Positions 24,646-32,934 of a DNA stretch of 64,000 nucleotides are shown here, one piece after another. The notes beneath the pieces are model-generated. The model was not told where the DNA came from. It saw nothing but the letters and a program-made list of their open reading frames with translations, and did no database searches. The DNA is from Pseudofrankia saprophytica (GTDB lineage: Bacteria > Actinomycetota > Actinomycetes > Frankiales > Frankiaceae). The first letter of the stretch is position 1. Each line of letters opens with the position of its first letter. The stretch lies in assembly GCF_000235425.2 (NCBI RefSeq), contig NZ_KI912267.1, positions 769,097-833,096 of the forward strand, in the 5' to 3' direction. The position numbers and the translations under genes are program-made.

Positions 24646-26286
24646 CTACCGCCGCGTGGGGGCCACGGTGATGGTGCCGTCGCCGGAGTGGGCGCGGACG
24701 GTGCGTGGGGCGGAGGGGGCCGTGGGGACCGTGACCCGGGTGCGGCCATCGCCGGTGGTCGCGTCGACGCGGTAGGGGCCGTCCCCGGGCAGGGTGATCG
24801 TGATGCCGCCGTCGCCGGTGGTGGCGGACACGTCCGACGGGGCGGTGTCGAAGGCGAGCGCGATCCCGCCGTCGCCCGTGCGCACGGTGGCCGACGGCGA
24901 GGTCAGGCCGTCGCCGGCAATGCGCCCGTCGCCGGTGCGCAGGTCCAGCGAGCCGCTGGCCCCGGAGACCGCGATCCCGCCGTCGCCGGTCCGCGCCGTG
25001 ACGGGACCGGCGGTGTCGATGACGCGGACGGAGCCGTCGCCGGTCCGGATGGAGACGGGACCTGCCTGGCCGGAGACGCCGACGGAACCGTCGCCGGTGC
25101 GCAGCGTCAGTCGGGCCCCGCGCGGGACCGTCAGCACGTAGTTGACCGCGCACTGGTCGAAGATTCCACCTCGGCAACGGGCGGTGAGCGCCACGCCGCC
25201 GTCCGCGGTGGCCTCGCCGGCGACAGCCGGGGTGCGCAGCGCGTAGTGCTCGGTGTATTCGACGCCCACGTGCGTGTCGTCGCCGGTCACGACGTGGATG
25301 TCACCGGCACTCGTGGTCAGCGTGATCGGCCCGTCGTTCCAGGAGTAGCGCGCCGTGTGGTGCTCGCTGGTCCGGGCCATCAGCCCGACGGCGTCGGCCG
25401 CGTTGAAGGACGCCGCCGCGAGCACGACCGGAAGGCCGACGGCGAGTACCGCCACTCGACCGGCGGTCAGCCGCATCGGCACGCCGCCCGGGCGGCCGGC
25501 GCCGACGGGCGTCTCGCCGCGGCCGTCCCACCCGTCCTGGCCGCCGGCCGGCCGGGGCAGGAGGCCTCGGCCCATCGCGGCGGCCACGGCGCCGAAGCCG
25601 TACGCCAGCGCCAGGCCGACGACGCCCACGACGACGCCGGCGGCGCACAGAAGCCAGGCCGTCGGCATGTCGGTGACGTGCAGCAGGAGGAGGTCCGCCC
25701 GCTCGCCGGGGACGCGGTGCAGCCAGGCGGGCATCGACAGCAGCGCGAGCGACACCCCCCACGCGGCCGTCGTCAGCGCGAACGACAGCGTCCCGACCAC
25801 CCACCGGACCAGCAGGTAGCCGACCGCCCGCCAGGTGGCGGCGTCCCGCAGCCGGGCCCTGAACCCGCGTGGCGCCGACGGCGGCGGCCCGAGCTCGACC
25901 CCGAGGAAGAGCCCCAGCCGGTGCCGCTCGAACCCGGCCAGGCCACGAGCGACGACACCGAGCAGCAGCAGGAACGGCAACGCGAGCCAGATGAGCGGCA
26001 CCAGGCCGACCGACAACGCCAGCAACGGCACCGTCACGACGAACCCGACGAGGCCCATCACGAGGTCGACCGGAGGCAGAACGATCCGCAGCGCCAGCCG
26101 CAGCAGGCCGCTTCCCCACGGCCGGTCATGGTTCTCCCGCGGCCAGTCGTCGTTGTCCGGCGGCCAGTCGTCGCTTCCCAGCGGTCGGTGGTCCCATTCC
26201 GTCGTCTCCGCGAGGCCAGCGGGACCAGCGAGGCCGGCGGGACCAGCGAGGCCAGTTGGTGCCACGTGATCGTCCACAACGATCAC
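24646..26286 (-). CDS. Sensor-domain (PF13796-like)/DUF4097 fusion membrane protein
   Basis: About 546 residues from GTG 26286 (no clear ribosome-binding site; start uncertain). The N-terminus has a collagen-like GLAGPAGLAGPAG repeat. A membrane region follows, with the pattern of the PF13796 Sensor domain usually found in front of histidine kinases (LPFLLLLGVVARGLAGFERHR...DAATWRAVGYLLVRWVVGTLSFAL). After a further helix, the C-terminal half is an extracytoplasmic DUF4097 beta-helix made of RTGDGSV/RTGDGGI-type repeats about every 17-18 residues. There is no kinase or HTH. The function is unknown; a surface sensor or scaffold is an inference. Confidence 0.75.
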   Translation of the reverse strand: MIVVDDHVAPTGLAGPAGLAGPAGLAETTEWDHRPLGSDDWPPDNDDWPRENHDRPWGSGLLRLALRIVLPPVDLVMGLVGFVVTVPLLALSVGLVPLIWLALPFLLLLGVVARGLAGFERHRLGLFLGVELGPPPSAPRGFRARLRDAATWRAVGYLLVRWVVGTLSFALTTAAWGVSLALLSMPAWLHRVPGERADLLLLHVTDMPTAWLLCAAGVVVGVVGLALAYGFGAVAAAMGRGLLPRPAGGQDGWDGRGETPVGAGRPGGVPMRLTAGRVAVLAVGLPVVLAAASFNAADAVGLMARTSEHHTARYSWNDGPITLTTSAGDIHVVTGDDTHVGVEYTEHYALRTPAVAGEATADGGVALTARCRGGIFDQCAVNYVLTVPRGARLTLRTGDGSVGVSGQAGPVSIRTGDGSVRVIDTAGPVTARTGDGGIAVSGASGSLDLRTGDGRIAGDGLTSPSATVRTGDGGIALAFDTAPSDVSATTGDGGITITLPGDGPYRVDATTGDGRTRVTVPTAPSAPRTVRAHSGDGTITVAPTRR

Positions 26287-26428
26287 GCTAGGCGGGAGGC
26301 GACCGCCATCCCATCCAGCCGCCCCCCGAACCGGAACGGGGTCTAGGCCCACCTTCGCCAGCCGGCTCCGACCGCCCACCAGTGGCGGGGCTGGCGGTCC
26401 CGCCGCCCCGACGACAGACCCCCTTCCG

Positions 26429-26456
26429 AAATCTACCCTTACGTAAGGGTAGATTT
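26429..26456. promoter_or_regulatory. Perfect 28-bp palindrome, TetR-type operator
   Basis: Left half AAATCTACCCTTAC is followed directly by its exact reverse complement, with no spacer and no mismatch. The centre CTTACGTAAG is typical of TetR-family operators. It lies in the divergent gap, 57 nt before the SDR ATG at 26513 and about 143 nt from the Sensor/DUF4097 start, so it could regulate both. No TetR gene is in the window. Confidence 0.65.
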
Positions 26457-26512
26457 GCCGGCACCAGGCTCGACGAGAGTCCGTGGAGCGCGAGCGGGAG
26501 GTTGCGACCAGG

Positions 26513-27415
26513 ATGGTTGGAGATCGGCGCGGCGCCGGCGCCGGCACTGGCAGGGCAGCCAGGCCGGCGACGGCGGGCAGGCGGGCTCCGACGGGCACGC
26601 GGGAGGCCGCGAACGCGGCCAAGACGGCGACCACGACGTCCGGCGGCCATCCACCGCTCGGGCCCGGCCTCGCCGGACCCGGCCTCGCCGGACCCGGCCT
26701 CGCCGGGCGCGGGGCGCTGGTGACCGGAGCCTCCAGCGGGATCGGGCGGGCGATCTCGCTGCGGCTCGCGCGGGACGGCGCCCGGGTACTGGCGACCGGC
26801 CGCAACGAGCAGGCGCTGGAGAGCCTGGTGAAGGAGGCGGACAGCGTCGGCCTCACGCTGGACCACTTTCCCGCCGACCTGACCGACCCGGACGAGCGGG
26901 CCGGCCTGCTCGACGCGGCCCACGGCAGCCTCGGCGCGGTGTCGGTGCTCGTGCACTCGGCGGGCGCCTACCGGCGCGGCCAGCTGGCCCAGGCACGGAT
27001 CACCGACCTGGACCTGCAGTTCGCCGTGAACGTCCACGCTCCCTACACGCTCACCCAGGGACTGATCCCCGACCTGGTCCGCACCAACGGCGACGTCGTC
27101 TTCGTCAACTCGACCCAGGGCCTCGCCGCGAGCGCCGGCGTCGGCCAGTACGCCGCCACCAAACACGCCCTGCGCGCCGTGGCGGACAGCCTGCGGGCCG
27201 AGATGTCCAACGCCGGGGTACGGGTATGCAGCATCTTCCCCGGCCGCACCGCGACCCCGATGCAGGAGAGGATCTTCCAGGCCGAGGACAGGGCCTGGCG
27301 GCCGGACTGCCTCCTGTGGCCCGACGACCTCGCCGACGTCGTCGCCCACGCCCTCGCGCTGCCCGCCCGTGCCCAGGTCACCGAGCTCACCGTCTGGCCG
27401 ACCCACCGCCCCTGA
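26513..27415 (+). CDS. Short-chain dehydrogenase/reductase (classical SDR)
   Basis: About 300 residues from ATG 26513 (GGGAGG about 11 nt upstream; GTG 26483 is an alternative). A low-complexity N-terminal extension includes GPGLAGPGLAGPGLAG, encoded by three 15-bp repeats at 26663-26707. The Rossmann core has ALVTGASSGIGRAI for NAD(P) binding, VHSAG (NAG-like motif), catalytic Ser in VNSTQG and YAATK (YxxxK). ATGRNE after beta-2 suggests NADP preference. The substrate is unknown. It is likely controlled by the 28-bp palindrome just upstream. Confidence 0.88.
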   Translation: MVGDRRGAGAGTGRAARPATAGRRAPTGTREAANAAKTATTTSGGHPPLGPGLAGPGLAGPGLAGRGALVTGASSGIGRAISLRLARDGARVLATGRNEQALESLVKEADSVGLTLDHFPADLTDPDERAGLLDAAHGSLGAVSVLVHSAGAYRRGQLAQARITDLDLQFAVNVHAPYTLTQGLIPDLVRTNGDVVFVNSTQGLAASAGVGQYAATKHALRAVADSLRAEMSNAGVRVCSIFPGRTATPMQERIFQAEDRAWRPDCLLWPDDLADVVAHALALPARAQVTELTVWPTHRP

Positions 27416-27516
27416 ACCACGCCGCAAGGCCCACGGTTGGTCCGGAACCGGATATCCACCCGCGCCGCCGCGGAGGACGCCCGAAGGTCGGACGGCGCCG
27501 AAAATGCCTTGCCCGG

Positions 27517-28833
27517 ATGATCGGGGGCTTCAACACTGACCCGGTGACGCGAGGCCGGACGTTCAGCGCGGTGGTGACCGCGGGCGACGACTGCCTCGGG
27601 TGGTGCGGTCCCTTTCAGGCACGGACCCCATGGTGGGCCGACGTCGAACCGGTCGTCGCCCAGCTGCGCCAGGAGCTCGGCACGCCGGTGATGGTGCTGC
27701 GCCTGCTGGGCGTGGACGGCGGTGACGGCGCCCGCGACGGGCATGTCCGCTACCACGTCGAAGCCCTCGGCCGGCCGAGGGCCCGGCGGCTCGCGCCCTG
27801 GCCGGGCGACCAGGACGACCTCGCCGGGCCCGTCGCGCTGCGGGCGAGCTGGGCGACGCCCGACGGCCTCGCCGAGATCCTGGGCTGGGCGCGGGCGGCG
27901 CTGGGCGCCGCGGGCCGGCCGGCGACCGGGCCGGCGGAGCAGGTCAAGACCTGGAACCTGGCGGGGCTGTTCCGGTTCCCGACCGCGCGAGGGCCGGTCT
28001 GGCTGAAGACCACTCCCCCGTTCGCCGCTCCCGAGGCCGCCGTGATCGGCGCCTTCGGGAAGGTGGACCCCCAGCTGGTACCGCGCGTGATCGCGGCGGA
28101 CCCCGCGGCCGGCCGCATGCTGCTGGAACACGTGCCCGGCACCGACGAGTGGGAGGCGTCGCCGGCCGCCATCCACGCGGCCGTCGGCCAGCTGGTGGCT
28201 GCCCAGGCCGCGCTGGCCCGCGACCCCGCGGCGATGCCCCGCGGCCTGCCGGACCGGACCATGCCCGCGCTGGTCGACCAGGTCGCGGAGCTGCTCGACG
28301 GCGAGGCGGCTGCCGAGCTCGACCCGGCCGATCTCACCGCCGCCCGCGGCCTCGCCGGGCGCCTGCCCGACCTGGTGGCGCAGCTGGCCGCCTGCGGACT
28401 GCCGGACACCCTCGTCCACGGCGACCTGCACCCTGGGAACTGGAGATCGGACGGGCGGCGCACGACGATCCTTGACTTCGCCGACAGCCACCTGGGCAAC
28501 CCGGTCCTGGACGGCCTGCGCGTCCGCGGCTTCCTGACCGACCACGAGTCGCGGGCGTACGCCACCGACACGTGGGTGACGGCGTGGGAGAGCGCCCTGC
28601 CCGGCAGCGACCCGGCCCGCGCGCTGGCCGTCGCCGCGCCCCTCGGCCAGCTGTCCTACGCGGTCAGGTACCAGGAGTTCCTGGACAACATCGAGCCCAG
28701 TGAGCGCGTCTACCACGCCGGCGACCCGGCCGCCACCGTCCGCGCCGCGCTGCGCGAGGCCTCCGCCGTCGCCTCCGCCGCCAGCACCAGCACCAGCACC
28801 AGCACCAGCACCAGCACCGCGACCGAAGCATGA
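27517..28833 (+). CDS. APH-family phosphotransferase
   Basis: 438 residues. The C-terminal two-thirds is an aminoglycoside-phosphotransferase/choline-kinase-like fold: VWLKTTPPFAAPEAAVI for the ATP-binding lobe, catalytic LVHGDLHPGNW (Asp as base) and TILDFADSHLGNP (DFG-like metal Asp). The N-terminal 130 residues (FNTDPVTRGRTFSAVVTAGDDCLGWCGPF...) are a separate, unrecognised domain. The tail is a Ser-Thr repeat encoded by AGCACC repeats at about 28782-28817. The stop overlaps the ATG of the methyltransferase (ATGA). The phosphorylated substrate is unknown; antibiotic resistance is possible but not shown. Confidence 0.85.
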   Translation: MIGGFNTDPVTRGRTFSAVVTAGDDCLGWCGPFQARTPWWADVEPVVAQLRQELGTPVMVLRLLGVDGGDGARDGHVRYHVEALGRPRARRLAPWPGDQDDLAGPVALRASWATPDGLAEILGWARAALGAAGRPATGPAEQVKTWNLAGLFRFPTARGPVWLKTTPPFAAPEAAVIGAFGKVDPQLVPRVIAADPAAGRMLLEHVPGTDEWEASPAAIHAAVGQLVAAQAALARDPAAMPRGLPDRTMPALVDQVAELLDGEAAAELDPADLTAARGLAGRLPDLVAQLAACGLPDTLVHGDLHPGNWRSDGRRTTILDFADSHLGNPVLDGLRVRGFLTDHESRAYATDTWVTAWESALPGSDPARALAVAAPLGQLSYAVRYQEFLDNIEPSERVYHAGDPAATVRAALREASAVASAASTSTSTSTSTSTATEA

Positions 28834-29612
28834 CCGGCGAGCGGAAAGGGGCGGACGGCCCACCCGGGGCGTCCTCGGACTACGGTCCGCTCTGTTCACT
28901 GGTATATGAGCTCGACAAGCCGGTCGGGACGTCCTTCGGCGATGTCGAGTTCTACCGGGACCTGCTGGCCGGAACTTCGGGCGAAATCCTGGAACCGGCG
29001 GTCGGAACGGGCCGGATACTCATTCCGCTGCTTCAGGCGGGCCTGCGGGTACGCGGGTTCGACTCGTCACCGGCCATGCTGACGATCTGTCGCGACAACT
29101 GCGCCGAGCACGGACTGCGGCCCGTGTTGTTCGAAGCGGACATGGCGACTTTCAAGGAACCGGCCGCCTTCGCCGCGGTCGTGGTCCCGACCGGGTCGTT
29201 CGCGCTGGTGACCGGCCGTGAACGTGCCGTTCAGACGCTGCGTAACTTCCGGGAAAGCCTGCTGCCGGGCGGGCGGCTGCTCGTCGACGTCGAGCCGCTC
29301 GAACAGTCCACCAGCCCGGGGCCGTTGCGGCACTGGTGGTTCGGCGGCGACCTGCTGACGCTCAGCTCCCTTCCCCCGGCACAGCCGGAGGAGGATGCCG
29401 TGGCCACCTGGCTGCGCTACGAGCGCTGGCGCGACGGCCGCCTGGTCGAGACCGAGCTGCAGCACTTCAGGCTCCAGCGGCACGACCTGGACGGGTTCGC
29501 CGCCCTGCTCCGGGAGGTCGGCTTCACCGCGGTCGCCGTGCACGCCGACTACCAGGCAGGACTACCGCCCACACCGGACTCCCAGGTCTGGACGTTCGTC
29601 GCGACCGCCTGA
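28830..29612 (+). CDS. Class I SAM-dependent methyltransferase
   Basis: 260 residues, coupled to the phosphotransferase by an ATGA overlap. SAM-binding motif I is ILEPAVGTGRILIPLL, with GFDSSPAMLTICRDN as the acidic loop, FEADMATF as motif III and VVVPTGSF in the position of the post-I beta-4 strand. The C-terminus (GFTAVAVHADYQ...SQVWTFVATA) is standard for the Methyltransf_25 type. The pairing implies sequential modification of one small-molecule substrate by phosphorylation and methylation; this is an inference. Confidence 0.88.
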   Translation: MTGERKGADGPPGASSDYGPLCSLVYELDKPVGTSFGDVEFYRDLLAGTSGEILEPAVGTGRILIPLLQAGLRVRGFDSSPAMLTICRDNCAEHGLRPVLFEADMATFKEPAAFAAVVVPTGSFALVTGRERAVQTLRNFRESLLPGGRLLVDVEPLEQSTSPGPLRHWWFGGDLLTLSSLPPAQPEEDAVATWLRYERWRDGRLVETELQHFRLQRHDLDGFAALLREVGFTAVAVHADYQAGLPPTPDSQVWTFVATA

Positions 29613-29648
29613 TCACCCGGGCACCCTGATCACCCACGCACCGAGCGT

Positions 29649-29702
29649 GGCTCGACGCCGCACGCCGCACGCCGCGCACGAGTGAGCGGGCGGCGTCGAG
29701 CC
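29649..29702. terminator. Bidirectional terminator-like hairpin
   Basis: GGCTCGACGCCGC (29649-29661) pairs perfectly with GCGGCGTCGAGCC (29690-29702), a 13-bp stem with a 28-nt loop. It sits between the converging methyltransferase and zinc-ribbon genes (103-nt gap), as expected for a shared terminator. There is no U-tract. Confidence 0.6.
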
Positions 29703-29715
29703 CGTTCGAATGCCG

Positions 29716-30846
29716 CTAACCGGAGCTCGCCCCGGCGCCGCCGGAGCTGCCTCCGTGACGGGTGAAGAAGAAGACGACGACCGCGATGACGATCAGCGCG
29801 GCGATCACCGCGAGAGCGATCTTCAGCCTGCTCCACGGGCGTTCGCCGTGGACCTCGCCGGTGAGGCCGTTGACGAGGATCTGCCAGTTCTTGCCCGCGT
29901 AGATGAAGGTGGCGATCCACACCGGCAGCAGCATCAGCTTGAAGGTGACGTCGTTGTGCCGGGTGTTGACTGAGGAGACCCGCTGCTCGTCACCGCCGAT
30001 GTCGTGGCGGCAGTCCTGCTCGATGACGGGCGCCATCCGGCCGCGCGCCTCGGTGAAACCGTTCTCCGGCTCGACGTCGTAACGCAGCGCGTAGTGGCCG
30101 GAGAGGAACTCCGGCTGATAGGGCTGTGCCTGCTGGAGTGGCCACGGTGCCAGGTCGTCGACCTTCTTGACCGGCAGTACGCCGCTCGCTGGCACCAGCA
30201 CGTCGTCGAACGCGCGATGGACCGTGCCACCGGCCGGGTACCAGCGGGTCTTCTGCACACGGCGCGTCTGGGACTTTCCTTCGCTGTCCGTGTACGTCTC
30301 GGTTACCCAGTAGTGCTCGCCGCGCTGACCCCTGTAGTCGGAGACCGTCTGCGAGTCGAACGTCCAGTGCGGGACGTACGTGCTCTTCATCGACTCGGTC
30401 TCGCTGACCTTCTTCAGGCCCGACGGCGCGAACCACCGCGACTTCACCCAGGTACGCATCGCGTCCCGGACCTTGGCCCGGTCGAGGGCGAACGGCAGGA
30501 CGCCCTCGGGCACGATCTGCCCGGACGCCGCCGCGTCGATCACCAGCGGCGCCCCGCAGAACTGGCAGACGCTGGCGGTCTCGTTCGTCTCGGTGCGCGC
30601 GGCGCAGCGCTGGCAGACGAAGACGTAGGCCCCGATGCTGCCGACCGGCTTGCGGGGCAGCGTCGCCAGGTCCCCGTAGGCGATCTCGCGGATCTCCCGG
30701 TCACCCGCGGTGATCTCCTGGCGGAACCCGCAGTACGGGCACTGCATGCTGGTCGAGCCGGGCGCGAACTCCAGGCGCGCCCCGCAGCCCCCGCACGGGT
30801 AGGTCGTCGCGGAGACCGGAGCCCGCTGGTACGTCGGTTCAGTCAT
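29716..30846 (-). CDS. TFIIB-type zinc-ribbon membrane protein
   Basis: 376 residues. Two zinc ribbons sit at the N-terminus: YPCGGCGARLEF...MQCPYCG (residues about 17-39) and FVCQRCAARTET...SVCQFCG (about 75-97). A central domain follows with a WVKSRWFAPSGLKK signature and the strand-rich STYVPHWTFD. Two C-terminal hydrophobic stretches (about 300-318 and 340-358) precede a Gly/Ser tail. It is transcribed 24 nt after the SPFH-GYF gene, a pairing that suggests a membrane-associated complex. The zinc ribbons may bind protein or nucleic acid; the biochemical role is unknown. Confidence 0.82.
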   Translation of the reverse strand: MTEPTYQRAPVSATTYPCGGCGARLEFAPGSTSMQCPYCGFRQEITAGDREIREIAYGDLATLPRKPVGSIGAYVFVCQRCAARTETNETASVCQFCGAPLVIDAAASGQIVPEGVLPFALDRAKVRDAMRTWVKSRWFAPSGLKKVSETESMKSTYVPHWTFDSQTVSDYRGQRGEHYWVTETYTDSEGKSQTRRVQKTRWYPAGGTVHRAFDDVLVPASGVLPVKKVDDLAPWPLQQAQPYQPEFLSGHYALRYDVEPENGFTEARGRMAPVIEQDCRHDIGGDEQRVSSVNTRHNDVTFKLMLLPVWIATFIYAGKNWQILVNGLTGEVHGERPWSRLKIALAVIAALIVIAVVVFFFTRHGGSSGGAGASSG

Positions 30847-30870
30847 GATGTCGTCCCCACGCCGCCCCGG

Positions 30871-32016
30871 TCAGGACTGCGGCGGCAGCGGCGGCGGGAC
30901 ACTGGCGAGCAGCGGCGCGACCTCGGGCACCTGGCCGGCCGCCGTCCAGGCCGCCATGCCGGTCTTCCAGATCAGCGTGTCGTGGCGCAGCTCGCCGGCC
31001 GCGACCCGCTGCCGCAGCGCGGCCTCGTCGAACGGGCCCTGCTGCTGGCCGCCCACGCCGACGAACCACTGCGCGGCCTGCGGCAGCGGCGGCGGCGTGC
31101 CAGGGCCACCCGGCCCGCCGGGCGGCTGCCCGTAGCCGGGCTGCCCCTGGGGCTGGTAGCCGGGCTGGGGCATGCCGCCGGCGGCGCGCTGGCCCAGCGC
31201 CATGCCGAGGCCGATGCCCAGGCCCTCGCCCGCGCCGCCCTGGTTGTTGGCGGCCGCCTCGATGGCCTGCGCGGTCTGGAACTGGGTGTACTGGTTGAGG
31301 TTCCCGAGAATGCCCATCTGGCTGCGCTTGTCGATGGCCTCCTCGACCTCGGGCGGCAGCGAGATGTTCTCGATGACGAACTTCGGGATGGCGATGCCGA
31401 CCGCGGCGAGCTCCTTGGTCAGCGCCTGGCCGAGCGTCTCGCCGATCACGTCCTGGCGGGTGGCGATGTCGAGGACCGGCACCCCGGAGGTCGCCAGCGC
31501 GTTGCCGAGCCGGCCGACGATGAGCTGGCGCAGGAACTCGGAGACCTCCTCGGTGCGGAACTGCGGGTCGGTGCCCGCGAGCTCGCGCAGCAGTGCCGGC
31601 GGGTCGACCACCCGGATCGAGTAGGCGCCGAACGCCCGCAGCCGGACCATGCCGAACTCGGCGTCCCGGACGATCACCGGGTTCTGCGTGCCCCACTTGA
31701 GGTCGGTGAACTGCCGGGTGTTGACGAAGTACACCTCGGCCTTGAACGGCGAGTGGAAGCCGTACTTCCAGCCCTTGATGGTGGACAGGATGGGCATGTT
31801 CTGCGTCTCGAGGGTGTACATGCCCGGCCCGAAGGCGTCGGCGACCTGCCCCTCGTTGACGAACACCGCCGCCTGCGACTCGCGGACGGTGAGCTTGGCG
31901 CCCATCTTGATCTCGTTCTCGTAGCGCGGGAAGCGCCACACGATCGTGTCCCGGCTGTCATCGGTCCATTCGATGATGTCGATGAACTCGCCGCGGACCC
32001 GGTCCATCAGCCCCAC
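30871..32016 (-). CDS. SPFH/band-7 domain protein with C-terminal GYF_2 domain
   Basis: 381 residues from GTG 32016, chosen because AGAGGGTGG lies about 8 nt upstream and the product then begins GLMDRVRGEFIDIIEWTDDSRDTIVWRFPRYENEI, the typical start of this virion-core-like SPFH subgroup. The SPFH core includes LRAFGAYSIRVVDPPALLREL and a coiled region EVEEAIDKRSQMGILGNLNQY. A Gly/Pro/Gln-rich linker leads to a GYF_2 domain (WFVGVGGQQQGPFDEAALRQ...LIWKTGMAAW) that usually binds proline-rich peptides. There is no transmembrane helix. It probably forms oligomers at the membrane with the zinc-ribbon partner. Confidence 0.9.
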   Translation of the reverse strand: MGLMDRVRGEFIDIIEWTDDSRDTIVWRFPRYENEIKMGAKLTVRESQAAVFVNEGQVADAFGPGMYTLETQNMPILSTIKGWKYGFHSPFKAEVYFVNTRQFTDLKWGTQNPVIVRDAEFGMVRLRAFGAYSIRVVDPPALLRELAGTDPQFRTEEVSEFLRQLIVGRLGNALATSGVPVLDIATRQDVIGETLGQALTKELAAVGIAIPKFVIENISLPPEVEEAIDKRSQMGILGNLNQYTQFQTAQAIEAAANNQGGAGEGLGIGLGMALGQRAAGGMPQPGYQPQGQPGYGQPPGGPGGPGTPPPLPQAAQWFVGVGGQQQGPFDEAALRQRVAAGELRHDTLIWKTGMAAWTAAGQVPEVAPLLASVPPPLPPQS

Positions 32017-32250
32017 GTCTGCCGCCACCCTCTAGCTCCGGCCAGCCGGCGGCGCTGTCCCACCGGCGGCGCTGTCGCACCAGTCGCCACGCCTGATGCG
32101 TGCACGTTCGTGGCGAAACCCTAGCCGCCCCGCGCCGGGCCGGTCGCGACGTGTCCTGCTCCGGACAGCGCGCCCGGCCACGGCTGGTCCGCGCGGGGCC
32201 GCCCGCGCCATCGTGCCTGGCCAGCGGCCATGACGCGCGGGTCGCCCCCG

Positions 32251-32763
32251 TCAGCGGCTGACTGAGCCGACCGTGGGCAGCGCGTGCTGGTTGCGCTCGA
32301 GCCACTGGTCGAGGATCTCGTCGAGCCGGGGCAGCTCGTCCGTCAGGAAGCTCAGCCCCTGGGTGGGGACGCTCGCGCCGAGCTCGACCAGCAACGGCCG
32401 CAGGGTGAACTCGACCGCGAGCGTGTGCGCCGGCGAGCCGATGGTGAACACGGGGAACGCGGTCACCCCCCGCAGCCCGGCGGTGGGGTAGCGGTCCAGG
32501 AACGCCTTGAGCAGCCCCGTGTAGGCCGCCTTGTAGGTGGGGCTCGCGACGACGAGGTAGTCGCTGGCGGCCACCTGCTCGGTCAGGGCGTCGAGCTCGG
32601 CGTGCGGCCAGGTGAAGACGTCGCCCGCGTGCTCGGCGAGGTCGAGGCGTAGCCCCTTCTCGGCGCCGAGCAGCGGGCGGAGCCGGTCGGCGAGCGCCTC
32701 GGCGATCGCCAGCGTCCGCGACTCGGCCTTCGGGTTGCCCACCACGACACTCAGCGTCGTCAT
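32251..32763 (-). CDS. NADPH-dependent FMN reductase (SsuE/MsuE-like)
   Basis: 170-residue flavodoxin-fold reductase. FMN-binding motif GNPKAESRTLAIAEAL is at the N-terminus and the P-loop-like ASPTYKAAYTGLLKAFLDRYP near residue 73 is diagnostic of SsuE/MsuE-type enzymes. They supply reduced FMN to two-component sulfonate monooxygenases. GAGAGGAC precedes ATG 32763. It is the last gene of the minus-strand organosulfur cluster, after a flavin reductase and the LLM enzymes that need FMNH2. The 5' leader contains a block of 13-nt tandem repeats. Confidence 0.9.
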   Translation of the reverse strand: MTTLSVVVGNPKAESRTLAIAEALADRLRPLLGAEKGLRLDLAEHAGDVFTWPHAELDALTEQVAASDYLVVASPTYKAAYTGLLKAFLDRYPTAGLRGVTAFPVFTIGSPAHTLAVEFTLRPLLVELGASVPTQGLSFLTDELPRLDEILDQWLERNQHALPTVGSVSR

Positions 32764-32775
32764 CTCGGTAGTCCT

Positions 32776-32881
32776 CTCTGGTCGTCAGCTCTGTGGTCGT
32801 CAGCTCTGGTCATCAGATCTGGTCGTCAGGTCTGGTCGTCAGGTCTGGTCGTCAGGTCTGGTCGTCCGCTGGCCGGCGGAA
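32776..32881 (-). repeat. 13-nt tandem repeat (8 units) in an intercistronic gap
   Basis: Plus-strand unit is (c/a/g)TCTGGTCGTCAG; eight tandem units fill most of the gap between the flavin reductase stop and the FMN reductase start. One unit is 15 nt, the others 13 nt. The period is not a multiple of three, so it is not coding. It ends 13 nt before the FMN reductase ATG, across the ribosome-binding region. Confidence 0.85.
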
Positions 32882-32934
32882 CCATCCTGATACCTCGTGC
32901 CGTGGGCCGGCCACGGTTGCGGGAGTCGGCGGGC

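Noticed and set aside
26455-27516. Upstream extension of the phosphotransferase through the SDR gene
   Set aside because: The same frame is open but runs out of frame across the SDR; the extension is low-complexity Arg/Pro and lacks coding character.
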